Positions 1-9,184 of a DNA stretch of 62,955 nt are shown piece after piece (position 1 is the stretch's first letter; every line of letters starts with the position of its first letter). The DNA is taken from NCBI GenBank assembly GCA_019745555.1, contig JAIESX010000042.1, positions 1 to 62,955 on the forward strand, read 5' to 3'. Made by a program: the position numbers and the translations under genes. The notes below the pieces were generated by a model, which was given only the letters and a program-made list of their open reading frames with translations, had not been told where the DNA came from and did no database searches. The DNA is from Burkholderiaceae bacterium. Lineage in GTDB: Bacteria > Pseudomonadota > Gammaproteobacteria > Burkholderiales > Burkholderiaceae_C.

Positions 1-1040
1 GCCTGGCGCAGGGCGGCCACCACCTCGTCCAGCTCGCCTTCCATGATGCGGTCGAGCTTGTAGAGCGTGAGGTTGATGCGGTGGTCGGTCAGTCGGCCCT
101 GGGGAAAGTTGTAGGTGCGGATGCGGTCGCTGCGGTCGCCGCTGCCGATGAGCCCTTTACGCAGGGCCGCGTCCTTGGCAGCGCGCTCGCTGCGCTCCTT
201 TTCCTGGATGCGCGCGGCCAGCACCTGCAGGGCCTTGGCCTTGTTGCGATGCTGGCTGCGGTCGTCCTGGCATTCGGCCACGATGCCCGTGGGCAGATGG
301 GTGATGCGCACGGCCGAGTCGGTCTTGTTGATGTGCTGGCCGCCGGCGCCGCTGGCGCGGAAGGTGTCGATGCGCAGGTCGGCCGGGTTGATCTGCACGG
401 CCTGGGCCTCGTCGGGTTCTGGTAGCACGGCCACGGTGCAGGCGCTGGTGTGGATGCGGCCCTGGGTCTCGGTGGCCGGCACGCGCTGCACGCGGTGGCC
501 ACCGGATTCGAAGCGCAGGTCGCCGTAGACGTGGTCTCCCTCGATGCGCAGCACCACTTCCTTGTAGCCGCCGAGCTCGCTGGGCGATTCGCTCATGAGC
601 TCGGTCTTCCAGCCGCGCGTGGCGGCGTAGCGCGTGTACATGCGCAGCAGGTCACCGGCGAACAGGGTCGATTCGTCGCCGCCTGTGCCGGCGCGGATTT
701 CAAGGTAGGCCGGACGCGCGTCGTCCGGGTCCTTGGGCAGCAGCATGCGCTGCAGCTCGTCCTCGAGCTGGGCCAGCTCGGCCGTGGCAGCGGCGATCTC
801 CTCGCGCGCCATTTCAGCCATGTCGGGGTCGGCCAGCATCTCCTGGGCACTGGCCAGATCGGCCTCGCGCTGCTGGTAGCGTGCGTAGCGGCTGGCGAGG
901 GCCGTGACCTCGTTGTGCTCGCGCGAGAGCACGAGGAACTGGCCCATGTCGGCCATGATGTCCTCGCGCGAGAGCAGGAAGTTCAGCTCGTCGAGGCGCT
1001 GGGCGTAGCGTTCGAGTTGTTGCCTGAGAAACGGTTTCAT
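1..1040 (-). CDS. prfA: Peptide chain release factor 1 (RF1), C-terminus cut by window edge
   Basis: RF1 recognises UAA/UAG stop codons in the ribosomal A site and triggers peptidyl-tRNA hydrolysis. Translating leftward from the ATG at 1040 gives 346 codons with no stop before the left edge. RF1 is usually about 360 residues, so only around a dozen C-terminal residues should be missing. The catalytic GGQ is at residues 233-235 inside [14 protein letters not shown], and the RF1-type PxT stop-recognition tripeptide reads PAT at 188-190, which separates it from RF2 (SPF). It lies downstream of hemA on the same strand, the usual hemA-prfA order. The 68-bp gap between them holds no obvious signal. 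Confidence 0.96.
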   Translation of the reverse strand, partial: MKPFLRQQLERYAQRLDELNFLLSREDIMADMGQFLVLSREHNEVTALASRYARYQQREADLASAQEMLADPDMAEMAREEIAAATAELAQLEDELQRMLLPKDPDDARPAYLEIRAGTGGDESTLFAGDLLRMYTRYAATRGWKTELMSESPSELGGYKEVVLRIEGDHVYGDLRFESGGHRVQRVPATETQGRIHTSACTVAVLPEPDEAQAVQINPADLRIDTFRASGAGGQHINKTDSAVRITHLPTGIVAECQDDRSQHRNKAKALQVLAARIQEKERSERAAKDAALRKGLIGSGDRSDRIRTYNFPQGRLTDHRINLTLYKLDRIMEGELDEVVAALRQ

Positions 1041-1108
1041 ACAAAGTAGCGGTCGGTGGACGGCCCGGCGCCCGTGCGGGCGCGCGGGGACGGCGGCGGG
1101 CAGCGCCG

Positions 1109-2368
1109 CTAACGCTCTTTGCGCAGGAAGAAGTGCTGGATGGCGGCGCTGGCGCGTTCGCGCGCGGCGGCGTCGCCGGTGTGCAGCTCGGCCAGGGCTC
1201 CGTGCAGCATCTTCTGGGTCAGTCCCTTGGACAGGGCTTCGAGCACGGTGTCCACGTCTTCGCCCTTGGCCAGCAGCTTGCGCGCACGGGCGATCTCCGT
1301 GCTGCGCCATTCGTCGGCTTGGGCGTTGAGCTGCTGGATCAGGGGCACGGCGCTGCGCTGGTCCATCCAGTGCAGAAAGCTCTGCACGCCGGCGTCGATG
1401 ATGACCTCGGCCTGGGCCACGGCGGCCTGGCGGTTGGCCTGGCCGGTCTGGACCACGGCGGCGAGGTCGTCCACGGTGTAAAGGTAGACGTCGCCCAGGT
1501 CTTTGACCTCGGGCTCGATGTCGCGCGGCACGGCCAGGTCCACCATGAACATGGGGCGGTGCTTGCGCTGCTTGAGCGCGCGCTCCACCGCGCCCAGGCC
1601 GATCAGCGGCAGGGTGCTGGCCGTGCAGCTGATGACGGCGTCGAACTCGTGCAGGCGCTCGGGCAGCTCGGCCAGGCGCATGGTCTCGGCACCGAAGCGG
1701 CTCGCGAGCTTCTCGCCGCGGTCCAGCGTGCGGTTGGCGATGACCATGGACTTCGGATGCCTGGCGGCGAAGTGCGTGGCGGCCAGCTCGATCATCTCGC
1801 CCGCGCCGACGAAGAGGATGCGCACCTGGCGCAGGTCTTCGAACAGGTTGCCGGCCAGGCGCACGGCGGCGGCGGCCATGCTGATGGAGTGCGCGCCAAT
1901 CTCGGTGGAGCTGCGCACTTCCTTGGCCACGGCAAAGCTGCGCTGGAACAGCTGGTTGAGCGTGGTGCCCAGGGCGCCGGCCTCTTCGGCCACGCGCACG
2001 GCGTCCTTCATCTGGCCCAGGATCTGCGGCTCGCCCAGCACCATGGAGTCGAGCCCGCTGGCTACCCGGAAGGCATGGCGCGCGGCCTGGCCGCCTTCGA
2101 GCGTGTAGGTGTGGGTGCGCAGCTCCTCAGCCGTGACGCCGCCGCTGCGCGCCAGCCACTGCAGCGTGGGGGCGATTTCCAGCTGCTCGCTGGCGCAATA
2201 GATCTCGGTGCGGTTGCAGGTGGAGAGGATGGCGGCCTCGGGCGGGCGCGAGAGCGCGCCGCGCAGACCCTCCAGCGTGGGGGGGAGCTGGTCGAGCGCA
2301 AAGGCAAACCGACCGCGCAGATCGAGCGGTGCGGTCGTGTGATTGATGCCCAAAGCCCAGACTGCCAT
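1109..2368 (-). CDS. hemA: Glutamyl-tRNA reductase
   Basis: Catalyses NADPH-dependent reduction of glutamyl-tRNA(Glu) to glutamate-1-semialdehyde, the first committed step of C5-pathway tetrapyrrole synthesis. The protein of about 419 residues opens [10 protein letters not shown] and carries the thioester-forming cysteine (Cys51) in STCNRTEIY, then a Rossmann-like NADPH region ([13 protein letters not shown]) and a helical dimerisation C-terminus. An ATG three codons upstream at 2377 is also possible. The start at 2368 was chosen because family members begin at this motif. Neither start has a clear Shine-Dalgarno sequence. prfA follows on the same strand. Confidence 0.96.
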   Translation of the reverse strand: MAVWALGINHTTAPLDLRGRFAFALDQLPPTLEGLRGALSRPPEAAILSTCNRTEIYCASEQLEIAPTLQWLARSGGVTAEELRTHTYTLEGGQAARHAFRVASGLDSMVLGEPQILGQMKDAVRVAEEAGALGTTLNQLFQRSFAVAKEVRSSTEIGAHSISMAAAAVRLAGNLFEDLRQVRILFVGAGEMIELAATHFAARHPKSMVIANRTLDRGEKLASRFGAETMRLAELPERLHEFDAVISCTASTLPLIGLGAVERALKQRKHRPMFMVDLAVPRDIEPEVKDLGDVYLYTVDDLAAVVQTGQANRQAAVAQAEVIIDAGVQSFLHWMDQRSAVPLIQQLNAQADEWRSTEIARARKLLAKGEDVDTVLEALSKGLTQKMLHGALAELHTGDAAARERASAAIQHFFLRKER

Positions 2369-2390
2369 GGACCGCATTATAAAATTTGCA
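2369..2390. promoter_or_regulatory. AT-rich candidate promoter between hemA and a divergent gene
   Basis: In a GC-rich background the tract ATTATAAAATTT (2376-2387) stands out. Read leftward it gives a perfect TATAAT (2381-2376), placed so that transcription would begin at or very near the hemA ATG at 2368. Read rightward it gives TATAAA (2378-2383) toward the gene at 2440. No convincing -35 hexamer is seen at standard spacing in either direction, so this is tentative. Confidence 0.3.
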
Positions 2391-2439
2391 GCCCAGGCCC
2401 TGCGCGAGCCCCCGCAGACGGCCCCAAAGCCCCGATGGC

Positions 2440-2718
2440 ATGAACCTGCACGACATCCTCTTCCATCTGCTCAACTTCGCCGCGCCGGCGCTCGGCCTGG
2501 CGGTGCTGCTGCCTCTGCTGGGCCGGCCTTTCTTCAGACCGCAGGCGGCGCTGCTGCCCTGGTGGGGGCAGATGCTCGTCAATCTGGTGGTCGGGATTGC
2601 TGCGCTCGTTCTCGGCCTGTGGTGGCTGGGGCGCGACGGCAAGATGATGGGCTATGGCCTGCTGGTGCTGGCTGTTGCCAGCAGCCAGTGGCTGCTGGTG
2701 CGCGGCTGGCGGCGCTGA
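2440..2718 (+). CDS. Small integral membrane protein of unknown function
   Basis: A 92-residue hydrophobic protein divergent from hemA. It shows about three membrane segments: residues roughly 5-27 ([18 protein letters not shown]), 38-60 ([17 protein letters not shown]) and 68-88 ([16 protein letters not shown]), with a basic C-terminus (RGWRR). I do not recognise a named family. The start at 2440 ([13 protein letters not shown]) was preferred over a frame extension from 2386 because the extra residues are proline- and arginine-rich read-through. It sits alone between hemA and the beta-barrel genes, so context gives little clue to its role. Confidence 0.7.
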   Translation: MNLHDILFHLLNFAAPALGLAVLLPLLGRPFFRPQAALLPWWGQMLVNLVVGIAALVLGLWWLGRDGKMMGYGLLVLAVASSQWLLVRGWRR

Positions 2719-2742
2719 CACCGCCAGCCACGATGCCTGGCT

Positions 2743-3261
2743 TCAGAAGTGGTAGGCCAGGCCCAGCGAGAGCCGGGTCATGTCGGCGGTGCCACCACCG
2801 GGTACCTGGGTACGCCCCAGGCTTTCGTACTGCACACGCATGCTCAGTTCGCGGTCGAAGCGTACCTGCATGCCGAAGCCGTAGATCAGGTCGTCCGGCA
2901 GGCCGTTGATGCTGCCGTCGTGCAGGCCCAGACCGGCCTTGCCGAAGAGCGTGATCTGCTGATTGAGCGGCACCTTGCCGACAGCCACGGCATGGACGAT
3001 GTGCTCGCTCAGGTCGACCCGTCGCGGGCCCGGCACCGTGGCATCGGCATCGCCGACCAGGGTCAGGCCGGCTTCGAGGTCCAGGTTGGTGAGGAAGTTG
3101 TAGCCTCCGGAGAGCGTCAACGCACCCGGGCTGGAGTAGCTGCCGGGGCCGCTGTAGTTGACGGTACCGTAATCGACAGCGCCGTAGTAGCGCGAGCTCT
3201 GGGCCGCTGCGGGGCTCAGCACGGCGCCGCAGAGCAGGAGTGCGGGTAGCAGTTTCTTCAT
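2743..3261 (-). CDS. Outer-membrane beta-barrel protein (porin-like fold), paralogue 1
   Basis: A 172-residue exported protein. Residues 1 to about 21 form a signal peptide (MKKLLPALLLCGAVLSPAAA). The mature part alternates hydrophobic and polar residues, with glycine/aromatic-rich strands, a FGKAGLGLH motif, and a final phenylalanine (LSLGLAYHF), the usual recognition signal of the BAM outer-membrane machinery. This matches small 8-stranded OmpA/OmpW-like barrels. The start at 3261 has an AAGGAA ribosome site. It shares several motifs with the gene at 3427-3969, so the two look like a tandem duplication. No specific substrate can be assigned. Confidence 0.82.
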   Translation of the reverse strand: MKKLLPALLLCGAVLSPAAAQSSRYYGAVDYGTVNYSGPGSYSSPGALTLSGGYNFLTNLDLEAGLTLVGDADATVPGPRRVDLSEHIVHAVAVGKVPLNQQITLFGKAGLGLHDGSINGLPDDLIYGFGMQVRFDRELSMRVQYESLGRTQVPGGGTADMTRLSLGLAYHF

Positions 3262-3382
3262 GGCATTCCTTGTCGTTGTTGAGGGACACGTCACCGCTGG
3301 GGCAACGCGGGCCGCATTGTCCGCCCCTCGATCTGGTGCGATGTAAGCAAATGTGATGTCCCCAGACGCTGCAGGCACAAAG

Positions 3383-3407
3383 AAAAAGGCCGGGCGGTGC
3401 CCGGCCT
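3383..3407 (-). terminator. Rho-independent terminator of the upstream beta-barrel gene
   Basis: A 9-bp perfect stem AGGCCGGGC/GCCCGGCCT (3387-3395 with 3399-3407) and a 3-nt loop is followed, in the leftward direction, by a TTTTT tract. It lies 20 bp past the stop of the gene at 3427-3969 and separates its transcription from the second barrel gene. Confidence 0.85.
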
Positions 3408-3426
3408 CGACCTGTGTGAGATGCGA

Positions 3427-3969
3427 TCAGAAATTGAGCACGCCGCCGACCGAGACGCGGCTGATGTCGGCGCCCGAGTCGCTTTCGCTGGACTTGGATT
3501 TGCCCAGGTGTTCGTACTGCAGGCGCATGCCGAAACGCTGGTTGAAGTTGAGCTGGATGCCCGCGCCCACGATGACGTTGGTGGTGGTGTGCGGGCCCGT
3601 GGTGCCGTCGTAGGTGCCGCTGCCGCGCACGCGCGCCGTGTGCAGGCCCAGGCCGGCCTTGCCGAAGAACTCGAAGTTGGGGTTGATGGGCAGGAAGCCG
3701 ACGGCGAGGAAGCGCATGTCGCCCTGGCGTGCGGTGCGGCTGCCGTTGTTGTTGACGAAGGTGGTGTCGCCGATGGCGGTGACGCCGGCTTCCGCACCCA
3801 GGTTGGGGCTGAAGCGGTAGCCGCCCGAGACCGTGACCGAGCCCGGATCGGCGTAGATGGTGTTGCGCATATTGAGCGTGCCGATATCGACCGCGCCGTA
3901 CCAGTGCTGGGCCAGGGCGGGGCCGCTGGCGGCTGCACAGAGTGCAAGGGTGAGGAGGGCTTTCTTCAT
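3427..3969 (-). CDS. Outer-membrane beta-barrel protein, paralogue 2
   Basis: A 180-residue exported protein with a signal peptide (MKKALLTLALCAAASGPALA, residues 1-20) and a terminal phenylalanine (SVGGVLNF). It shares WYGAVDIGTLNM, VTVSGGYRF and FFGKAGLGLH with the neighbouring barrel (YYGAVDYGTVNY, LTLSGGYNF, LFGKAGLGLH), which supports common descent. The start at 3969 follows an AGGAG ribosome site. A strong terminator follows the gene, so the two paralogues are probably transcribed separately. It is probably a small outer-membrane barrel (OmpW/OmpX-like); the ligand is unknown. Confidence 0.82.
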   Translation of the reverse strand: MKKALLTLALCAAASGPALAQHWYGAVDIGTLNMRNTIYADPGSVTVSGGYRFSPNLGAEAGVTAIGDTTFVNNNGSRTARQGDMRFLAVGFLPINPNFEFFGKAGLGLHTARVRGSGTYDGTTGPHTTTNVIVGAGIQLNFNQRFGMRLQYEHLGKSKSSESDSGADISRVSVGGVLNF

Positions 3970-4057
3970 GGGGACTCCTGAGGTTGGCAGGCCTGCGCGG
4001 CTTGCGCAGAGGCCCAGTCCAGACAACGCGGCGCTCGGACCGCCCGTTGACGCGGCC

Positions 4058-4800
4058 TCAGGCCGGGCTGAAGAGGTCGACGCGGTCGGTGATGATGCCG
4101 TCGATGCCCAGCGCCAGCAGGTGCTCGGCCGCCCACTCGTCGTTGACGGTGTAGCACAGGCAGCGCAGCCCGGCGCCACGGGCCTGGGCCAGGGTTTCGG
4201 CATCCCACAGCGCGTGGTTGCAGACCACGGCCACGCATTCGAGGGCCTGCGCCTTCTGCAGCCAGCCGCTCCACAGCGTATCCAGCAGCAGGCCGCGCGG
4301 CAGTTGCGCTGCGGTGCTGCGCGCGCCTTCGAGCGCCTCAGGCTGGAAGGAGGTCAGCAGCGGCGGCACGTCTGCGCCGGCCCAGAGCCGCGCTGCCTCG
4401 CGCGCGACAACCTCGCCCGTGTGGCGTTCGGTACCCGGTGTGGGCTTGATCTCGATGTTGAGCAGATGGTGGTTGCGCAGGCAGTGCGCGGCGATGGCCT
4501 GCAGCGTGGGCAGGGGCTCGCCCGCGTAGCTGCGGCTGTGCCAGCTGCCGGCGTCGAGCTGCGAAAGCGCGTGCCAGCGCTGTTCACCGGCGATGCCATA
4601 GCCGTTACTGGTGCGCTCCAGCGTGGCATCGTGCAGCAGGAAGGGCACGCCGTCGGCGCTGAGCTTCACATCGCACTCGTACATGCGGTAGCCGTGGGCG
4701 GCGCCCAGTCGGAAGGCGGCCAGCGTGTTCTCGGGTGCCAGCTTGCCGGCACCGCGGTGCGCGACCCAGCGCGGGTAGGGCCAGGTTGCCTGGTGCGCGC

Positions 4801-4804
<4 letters not shown>
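4058..4804 (-). CDS. ugpQ: Glycerophosphodiester phosphodiesterase
   Basis: Hydrolyses glycerophosphodiesters (deacylated phospholipid head groups) to sn-glycerol-3-phosphate and an alcohol. The 248-residue protein has the GDPD TIM-barrel signature [16 protein letters not shown] near residue 16, the metal ligands of [17 protein letters not shown], and EIKPTP further on. There is no signal peptide, so it is cytoplasmic, like E. coli UgpQ, and acts on diesters imported by the transporter encoded upstream. Its ATG overlaps the ugpC stop codon (4801-4804), indicating translational coupling. It is the last gene of the ugp operon. Confidence 0.93.
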
Positions 4805-5820
<1,016 letters not shown>

Positions 5821-5831
5821 AGCTGCTTCTC

Positions 5832-6686
5832 TTATTTTTCAGTGTCGACCAGGCCCTTGACGAACCATTTCTGCATGAGGATGACGACCAGTGCCGGTGG
5901 AATCATGGCGAGCATGGCGGTGGCCATGACCACGTTCCACTCGGTGTAGGCCTCGCCCGCGATCAGGCGCTTGATGCCCAGCACGATCGGGTACATGGAC
6001 TCGTTGGTGGTGACCAGCAGCGGCCAGAGGTACTGGTTCCAGCCGTAGATGAACTGGATGACGAACAGCGCCGCGATCGAGGTGGCCGACATGGGCAGCA
6101 GCACGTCCTTGAAGAAACGCATGGGTCCGGCACCGTCGACCCGGGCCGCTTCCACGAGCTCGTCGGGCACGGTGAGGAAGAACTGGCGGAAGAGGAAGGT
6201 GGCAGTGGCCGAGGCGATCAGCGGCACGGTCAGACCGGCATAGCTGTTGAGCATGCCCAGGCTGGAGACCACCTCGTAGGTCGGTCCGATCCGCACCTCG
6301 ACCGGCAGCATCAGCGTGACGAAGATCATCCAGAACACCAGGCCACGGGCCGGAAAGCGGAAGTACACGATGGCAAAGGCCGACAGCAGCGAGATGACGA
6401 TCTTGCCGATCGCGATCACCAGGGCGCTGATCAGGCTGACCATCATCATCGGCGCGCCCGCCGGCAGCTTGCTGCCCATGCTGGTCTCGCCGCCGAACAG
6501 GGCCAGGCGGTAGGTTTCCCAGAAGTGTGTCCCCGGCAGCAGCGAGAGCGGCCGGCTCTGGGCGATCTCCTGGGCGGACTGGGTGGAGGCGACCAGGGTC
6601 AGGTAGACCGGAAAAGCCACGATGGCCACACCGCCGATGAGGATGACGTGGGCCAGGAGGTCGAGGAGAGGGCGTCGTTCGATCAT
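5832..6686 (-). CDS. ugpE: sn-glycerol-3-phosphate ABC transporter, permease UgpE
   Basis: One of two inner-membrane permease subunits of the Ugp importer. It is 284 residues long with six predicted membrane segments. The EAA loop that docks on the ATPase reads [20 protein letters not shown]. It belongs to the MalG/UgpE-type binding-protein-dependent permeases and is paired with UgpA encoded just upstream (10-bp gap). The start at 6686 is preceded by a GAAAGAG ribosome site. Confidence 0.94.
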   Translation of the reverse strand: MIERRPLLDLLAHVILIGGVAIVAFPVYLTLVASTQSAQEIAQSRPLSLLPGTHFWETYRLALFGGETSMGSKLPAGAPMMMVSLISALVIAIGKIVISLLSAFAIVYFRFPARGLVFWMIFVTLMLPVEVRIGPTYEVVSSLGMLNSYAGLTVPLIASATATFLFRQFFLTVPDELVEAARVDGAGPMRFFKDVLLPMSATSIAALFVIQFIYGWNQYLWPLLVTTNESMYPIVLGIKRLIAGEAYTEWNVVMATAMLAMIPPALVVILMQKWFVKGLVDTEK

Positions 6687-6696
6687 GGCGGCTCTT

Positions 6697-7578
6697 TCAG
6701 TACTGCACCTTGCGTTCGACGTAGCGGAACTGGATGACGGTGAGCACGATGACGATGGCCATCAGGATGACCGACTGCGCGGCCGAGCCGCCCATGTCCA
6801 GCGCCTTGAAGCCGTCGTAATAGACCTTGTAGACCAGGATGGCCGTGTCCTTGCCGGGACCCCCCTGGGTGGCCGCGTCGACGATCGCAAAGGTGTCGAA
6901 GAAGGCGTAGACCACGTTGATGACCAGCAGGAAGAAGGTCGTGGGCGAGAGCAGGGGGAAGACAATGGTCCAGAAACGATGCGCGGGCGAGGCGCCGTCG
7001 ATGGCGGCAGCCTCGATCAGACTTTTCGGGATGGACTGCAGGCCGGCCAGGAAGAAGAGGAAGTTGTAGGAGATCTGCTTCCACACGGCGGCCATGACGA
7101 TCAGCGCCATGGCGTGGTCGCTCTTGAGCATGTGGTTCCACTCCACGCCCATGAACTGCAGGGCATAGGCCACTACGCCCATGGGCGAGGCGAACATGAA
7201 CACCCAGAGCACGCCCGCTACGGCCGGCGCCACGGCGTAGGGCCAGATCAGCAGCGTCTTGTAGACACCGGCGCCGCGGATTACCCGGTCGGCCATGACG
7301 GCCAGCAGCAGCGCGATGCTCAGCCCGCAGACGGCGACCAGGATGGAGAAGAAGGCGGTGGTCTTGAACGATGCCAGATACGTTGCGTCGGCGAAGAGGC
7401 GCTCGAAGTTCTCCAGACCGACGAACTCGGTCGTCGTGCCGAAGGCGTCCTGCTGCAGCACGCTCTGGTACAGCGCCTGTGCGGCAGGCCAGAAGAAGAA
7501 GACCAGCACAATGGCCATCTGGGGTGCCACCAGCAGCCAGGGCAGCCAGGCGGAGCGGAATCGGACGCGTTTTTCCAT
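6697..7578 (-). CDS. ugpA: sn-glycerol-3-phosphate ABC transporter, permease UgpA
   Basis: Second permease subunit of the Ugp importer, 293 residues, with the MalF/UgpA-type architecture: a first membrane span near residues 12-33 ([19 protein letters not shown]) and an EAA loop [20 protein letters not shown]. It lies 101 bp downstream of ugpB, and the gap holds a strong hairpin (7597-7631) likely to lower permease expression relative to the binding protein. It forms a membrane heterodimer with UgpE. Confidence 0.94.
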   Translation of the reverse strand: MEKRVRFRSAWLPWLLVAPQMAIVLVFFFWPAAQALYQSVLQQDAFGTTTEFVGLENFERLFADATYLASFKTTAFFSILVAVCGLSIALLLAVMADRVIRGAGVYKTLLIWPYAVAPAVAGVLWVFMFASPMGVVAYALQFMGVEWNHMLKSDHAMALIVMAAVWKQISYNFLFFLAGLQSIPKSLIEAAAIDGASPAHRFWTIVFPLLSPTTFFLLVINVVYAFFDTFAIVDAATQGGPGKDTAILVYKVYYDGFKALDMGGSAAQSVILMAIVIVLTVIQFRYVERKVQY

Positions 7579-7596
7579 AGATCAGCGATCAAAGGC

Positions 7597-7631
7597 AACA
7601 CCGCCCGGGAACGCTGTTACCGGGCGGTGTT
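7597..7631 (-). promoter_or_regulatory. Intergenic hairpin between ugpB and ugpA
   Basis: A perfect 12-bp inverted repeat AACACCGCCCGG / CCGGGCGGTGTT with an 11-nt loop sits in the 101-bp gap. In the leftward transcript it is followed by GCCTTTGATC, without a long U tract, so it is more likely an mRNA 3'-end stabiliser or partial terminator than a full stop. Such hairpins commonly let binding-protein mRNA outlast permease mRNA. Confidence 0.6.
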
Positions 7632-7679
7632 ACGAGGGCTACAAGGCCAGCCGGAACTGTAGTGCCTTCCGGGAACGAT

Positions 7680-8999
7680 TTACATCTTGCCCTGGTTGGC
7701 CTTCTGGAAGCGCTCCAGTTGCTCGTTGCCGCGCTTGACGGCCGTGTCCAGGGCTTCCTTGGCCGACTTCTTGCCGGCCCAGACCTGCTCCAGTTCCTCG
7801 TCATTGATAGTACGGATCTGCACGAAGTTGCCCAGGCGGATGCCGCGCGACTTGTCGGTGGTCTTGCGGATCATCTGCTCCACCGACACGTCGGTGCCCG
7901 GATTCTGCTTGTAGAAGCCGGACTTCTCGGTCATCTGGTAGGAGGCCTTGGTCAGCGGCAGGTAGCCGGTGCGCTGGTGGCTCTTGGCGGCTTCCTCGGC
8001 CTTGGACAGATGGGCGAAGAACTGCGCCACGCCCTTGTACTCGTCGGCCTTCTTGCCAGCCATGACCCACAGGCTGGCGCCACCGATGACGGTGTTCTGC
8101 GGGCTGCCGGGCACGTCGGGGTAGTAGGGCAGGGTGGAGATGCCGCTCTCGAACTTGGAGTTGCGCTTGATGTTGCCGTACAGGGCCGAAGAGCCCGTGG
8201 TCATGGCGCATTCGCCCGAGACGAAGGTGGCGTCGGCGGCGTTGCCACGACCCTTGTAGACGAAGAGGCCCTGCTTGGCCATATTGCCCAGGTTCTCGAT
8301 GTGTCGCACATGCAGCGGCGAGTTGAAGCTCAGGCGGGCGTCGATGCCGCGCATGCCATTGCCCTTGGTGGCGAACTCGGTGTTGTGCCAGGCCGAGAAG
8401 CTCTCAAGCTGGGTCCAGCTTACCCAGCTGGTCGTGAAGGGGTATTTGTGGCCGGAGGCCTTGAGCTTGGCCGCGGCCAGGGCCACCTCAGGCCAGGTCT
8501 TGGGCGGTGTGTTCGGATCGAGGCCCGCGGCCCTGAAGGCGTCCTTGTTGTAATGGAAGACGGTGGTCGAGCTGTTGAAGGGGAAGCTCAGCATCTGGCC
8601 ATTGGGCGCGGTGTAGTAGCCCGCGACTGCCGGCACGTAGGCGTCGGCGTTGAAGGTGACGTTGGCCTTCTGCATGACTTCTGCCACGGGCACGATGGCG
8701 CCCTTGCTGGCCATCATGGTGGCGGTGCCGACCTCGAAGACCTGCAGGATGTGGGGGGCGTTGCCGGCGCGGAAGGCGGCGATGGCGGCTGTCATCGATT
8801 CGTCGTAGCTGCCTTTGAAGGTGGGGACGATCTTGTAGTCCTTCTGGCTGGCATTGAAGTCCTTGGCCAGGTCATTGACCCACTCGCCCAGGGCGCCGCC
8901 CATGGAATGCCACCACTGGATCTCGGTCTGGGCCTGTGCGGCGGGGGCAAGCAGCAAGGCCGAAAAGGCGGCTGCCGTCAGTTTGGCGGTGAATTTCAT
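7680..8999 (-). CDS. ugpB: sn-glycerol-3-phosphate ABC transporter, periplasmic binding protein
   Basis: Periplasmic receptor that delivers glycerol-3-phosphate or glycerophosphocholine-like diesters to UgpAE. It is 439 residues with a signal peptide (residues 1 to about 23, ending LLAPAAQAQ). The mature protein opens TEIQWWHSMGGALGEWVNDL, typical of the UgpB cluster of family-1 solute-binding proteins. It is the first gene of the ugp operon, divergent from the large oxidoreductase gene. The start at 8999 follows AAGGAG. Confidence 0.95.
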   Translation of the reverse strand: MKFTAKLTAAAFSALLLAPAAQAQTEIQWWHSMGGALGEWVNDLAKDFNASQKDYKIVPTFKGSYDESMTAAIAAFRAGNAPHILQVFEVGTATMMASKGAIVPVAEVMQKANVTFNADAYVPAVAGYYTAPNGQMLSFPFNSSTTVFHYNKDAFRAAGLDPNTPPKTWPEVALAAAKLKASGHKYPFTTSWVSWTQLESFSAWHNTEFATKGNGMRGIDARLSFNSPLHVRHIENLGNMAKQGLFVYKGRGNAADATFVSGECAMTTGSSALYGNIKRNSKFESGISTLPYYPDVPGSPQNTVIGGASLWVMAGKKADEYKGVAQFFAHLSKAEEAAKSHQRTGYLPLTKASYQMTEKSGFYKQNPGTDVSVEQMIRKTTDKSRGIRLGNFVQIRTINDEELEQVWAGKKSAKEALDTAVKRGNEQLERFQKANQGKM

Positions 9000-9020
9000 G
9001 GGTTCTCCTTATGAATGATG

Positions 9021-9070
9021 CCGACAGGCTAGGCCTGAAATGTGACAAAGCGATTAAGCCCGCATGACGG
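9021..9070 (-). promoter_or_regulatory. Possible PhoB-type direct repeats upstream of ugpB
   Basis: Reading leftward, CCGTCATGCGG, GCTTAATCGCT and TTGTCACATTT follow each other in 11-nt phase, with CTGTCGG a further 21 nt along. The Pho box is built of CTGTCAT-like 7-mers every 11 bp, and ugp operons are classically phosphate-starvation regulated. The first and third units match well, the second poorly, so this is only suggestive. Confidence 0.22.
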
Positions 9071-9184
9071 CGGGTTGAGGATTCGGGGTTTCCATGAGGG
9101 GCAATACCGGGGGGCGTTCTGCCCATGTTGCACTGCGGTAACATCTGGCCTCAGCCGGTGTTCTGGCTGAAATATCAGGTTTCC

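Noticed and set aside
3383..3407. Hairpin considered as a bidirectional terminator
   Set aside because: Only the leftward direction has a T tract; the rightward side reads CGACCTGTG.
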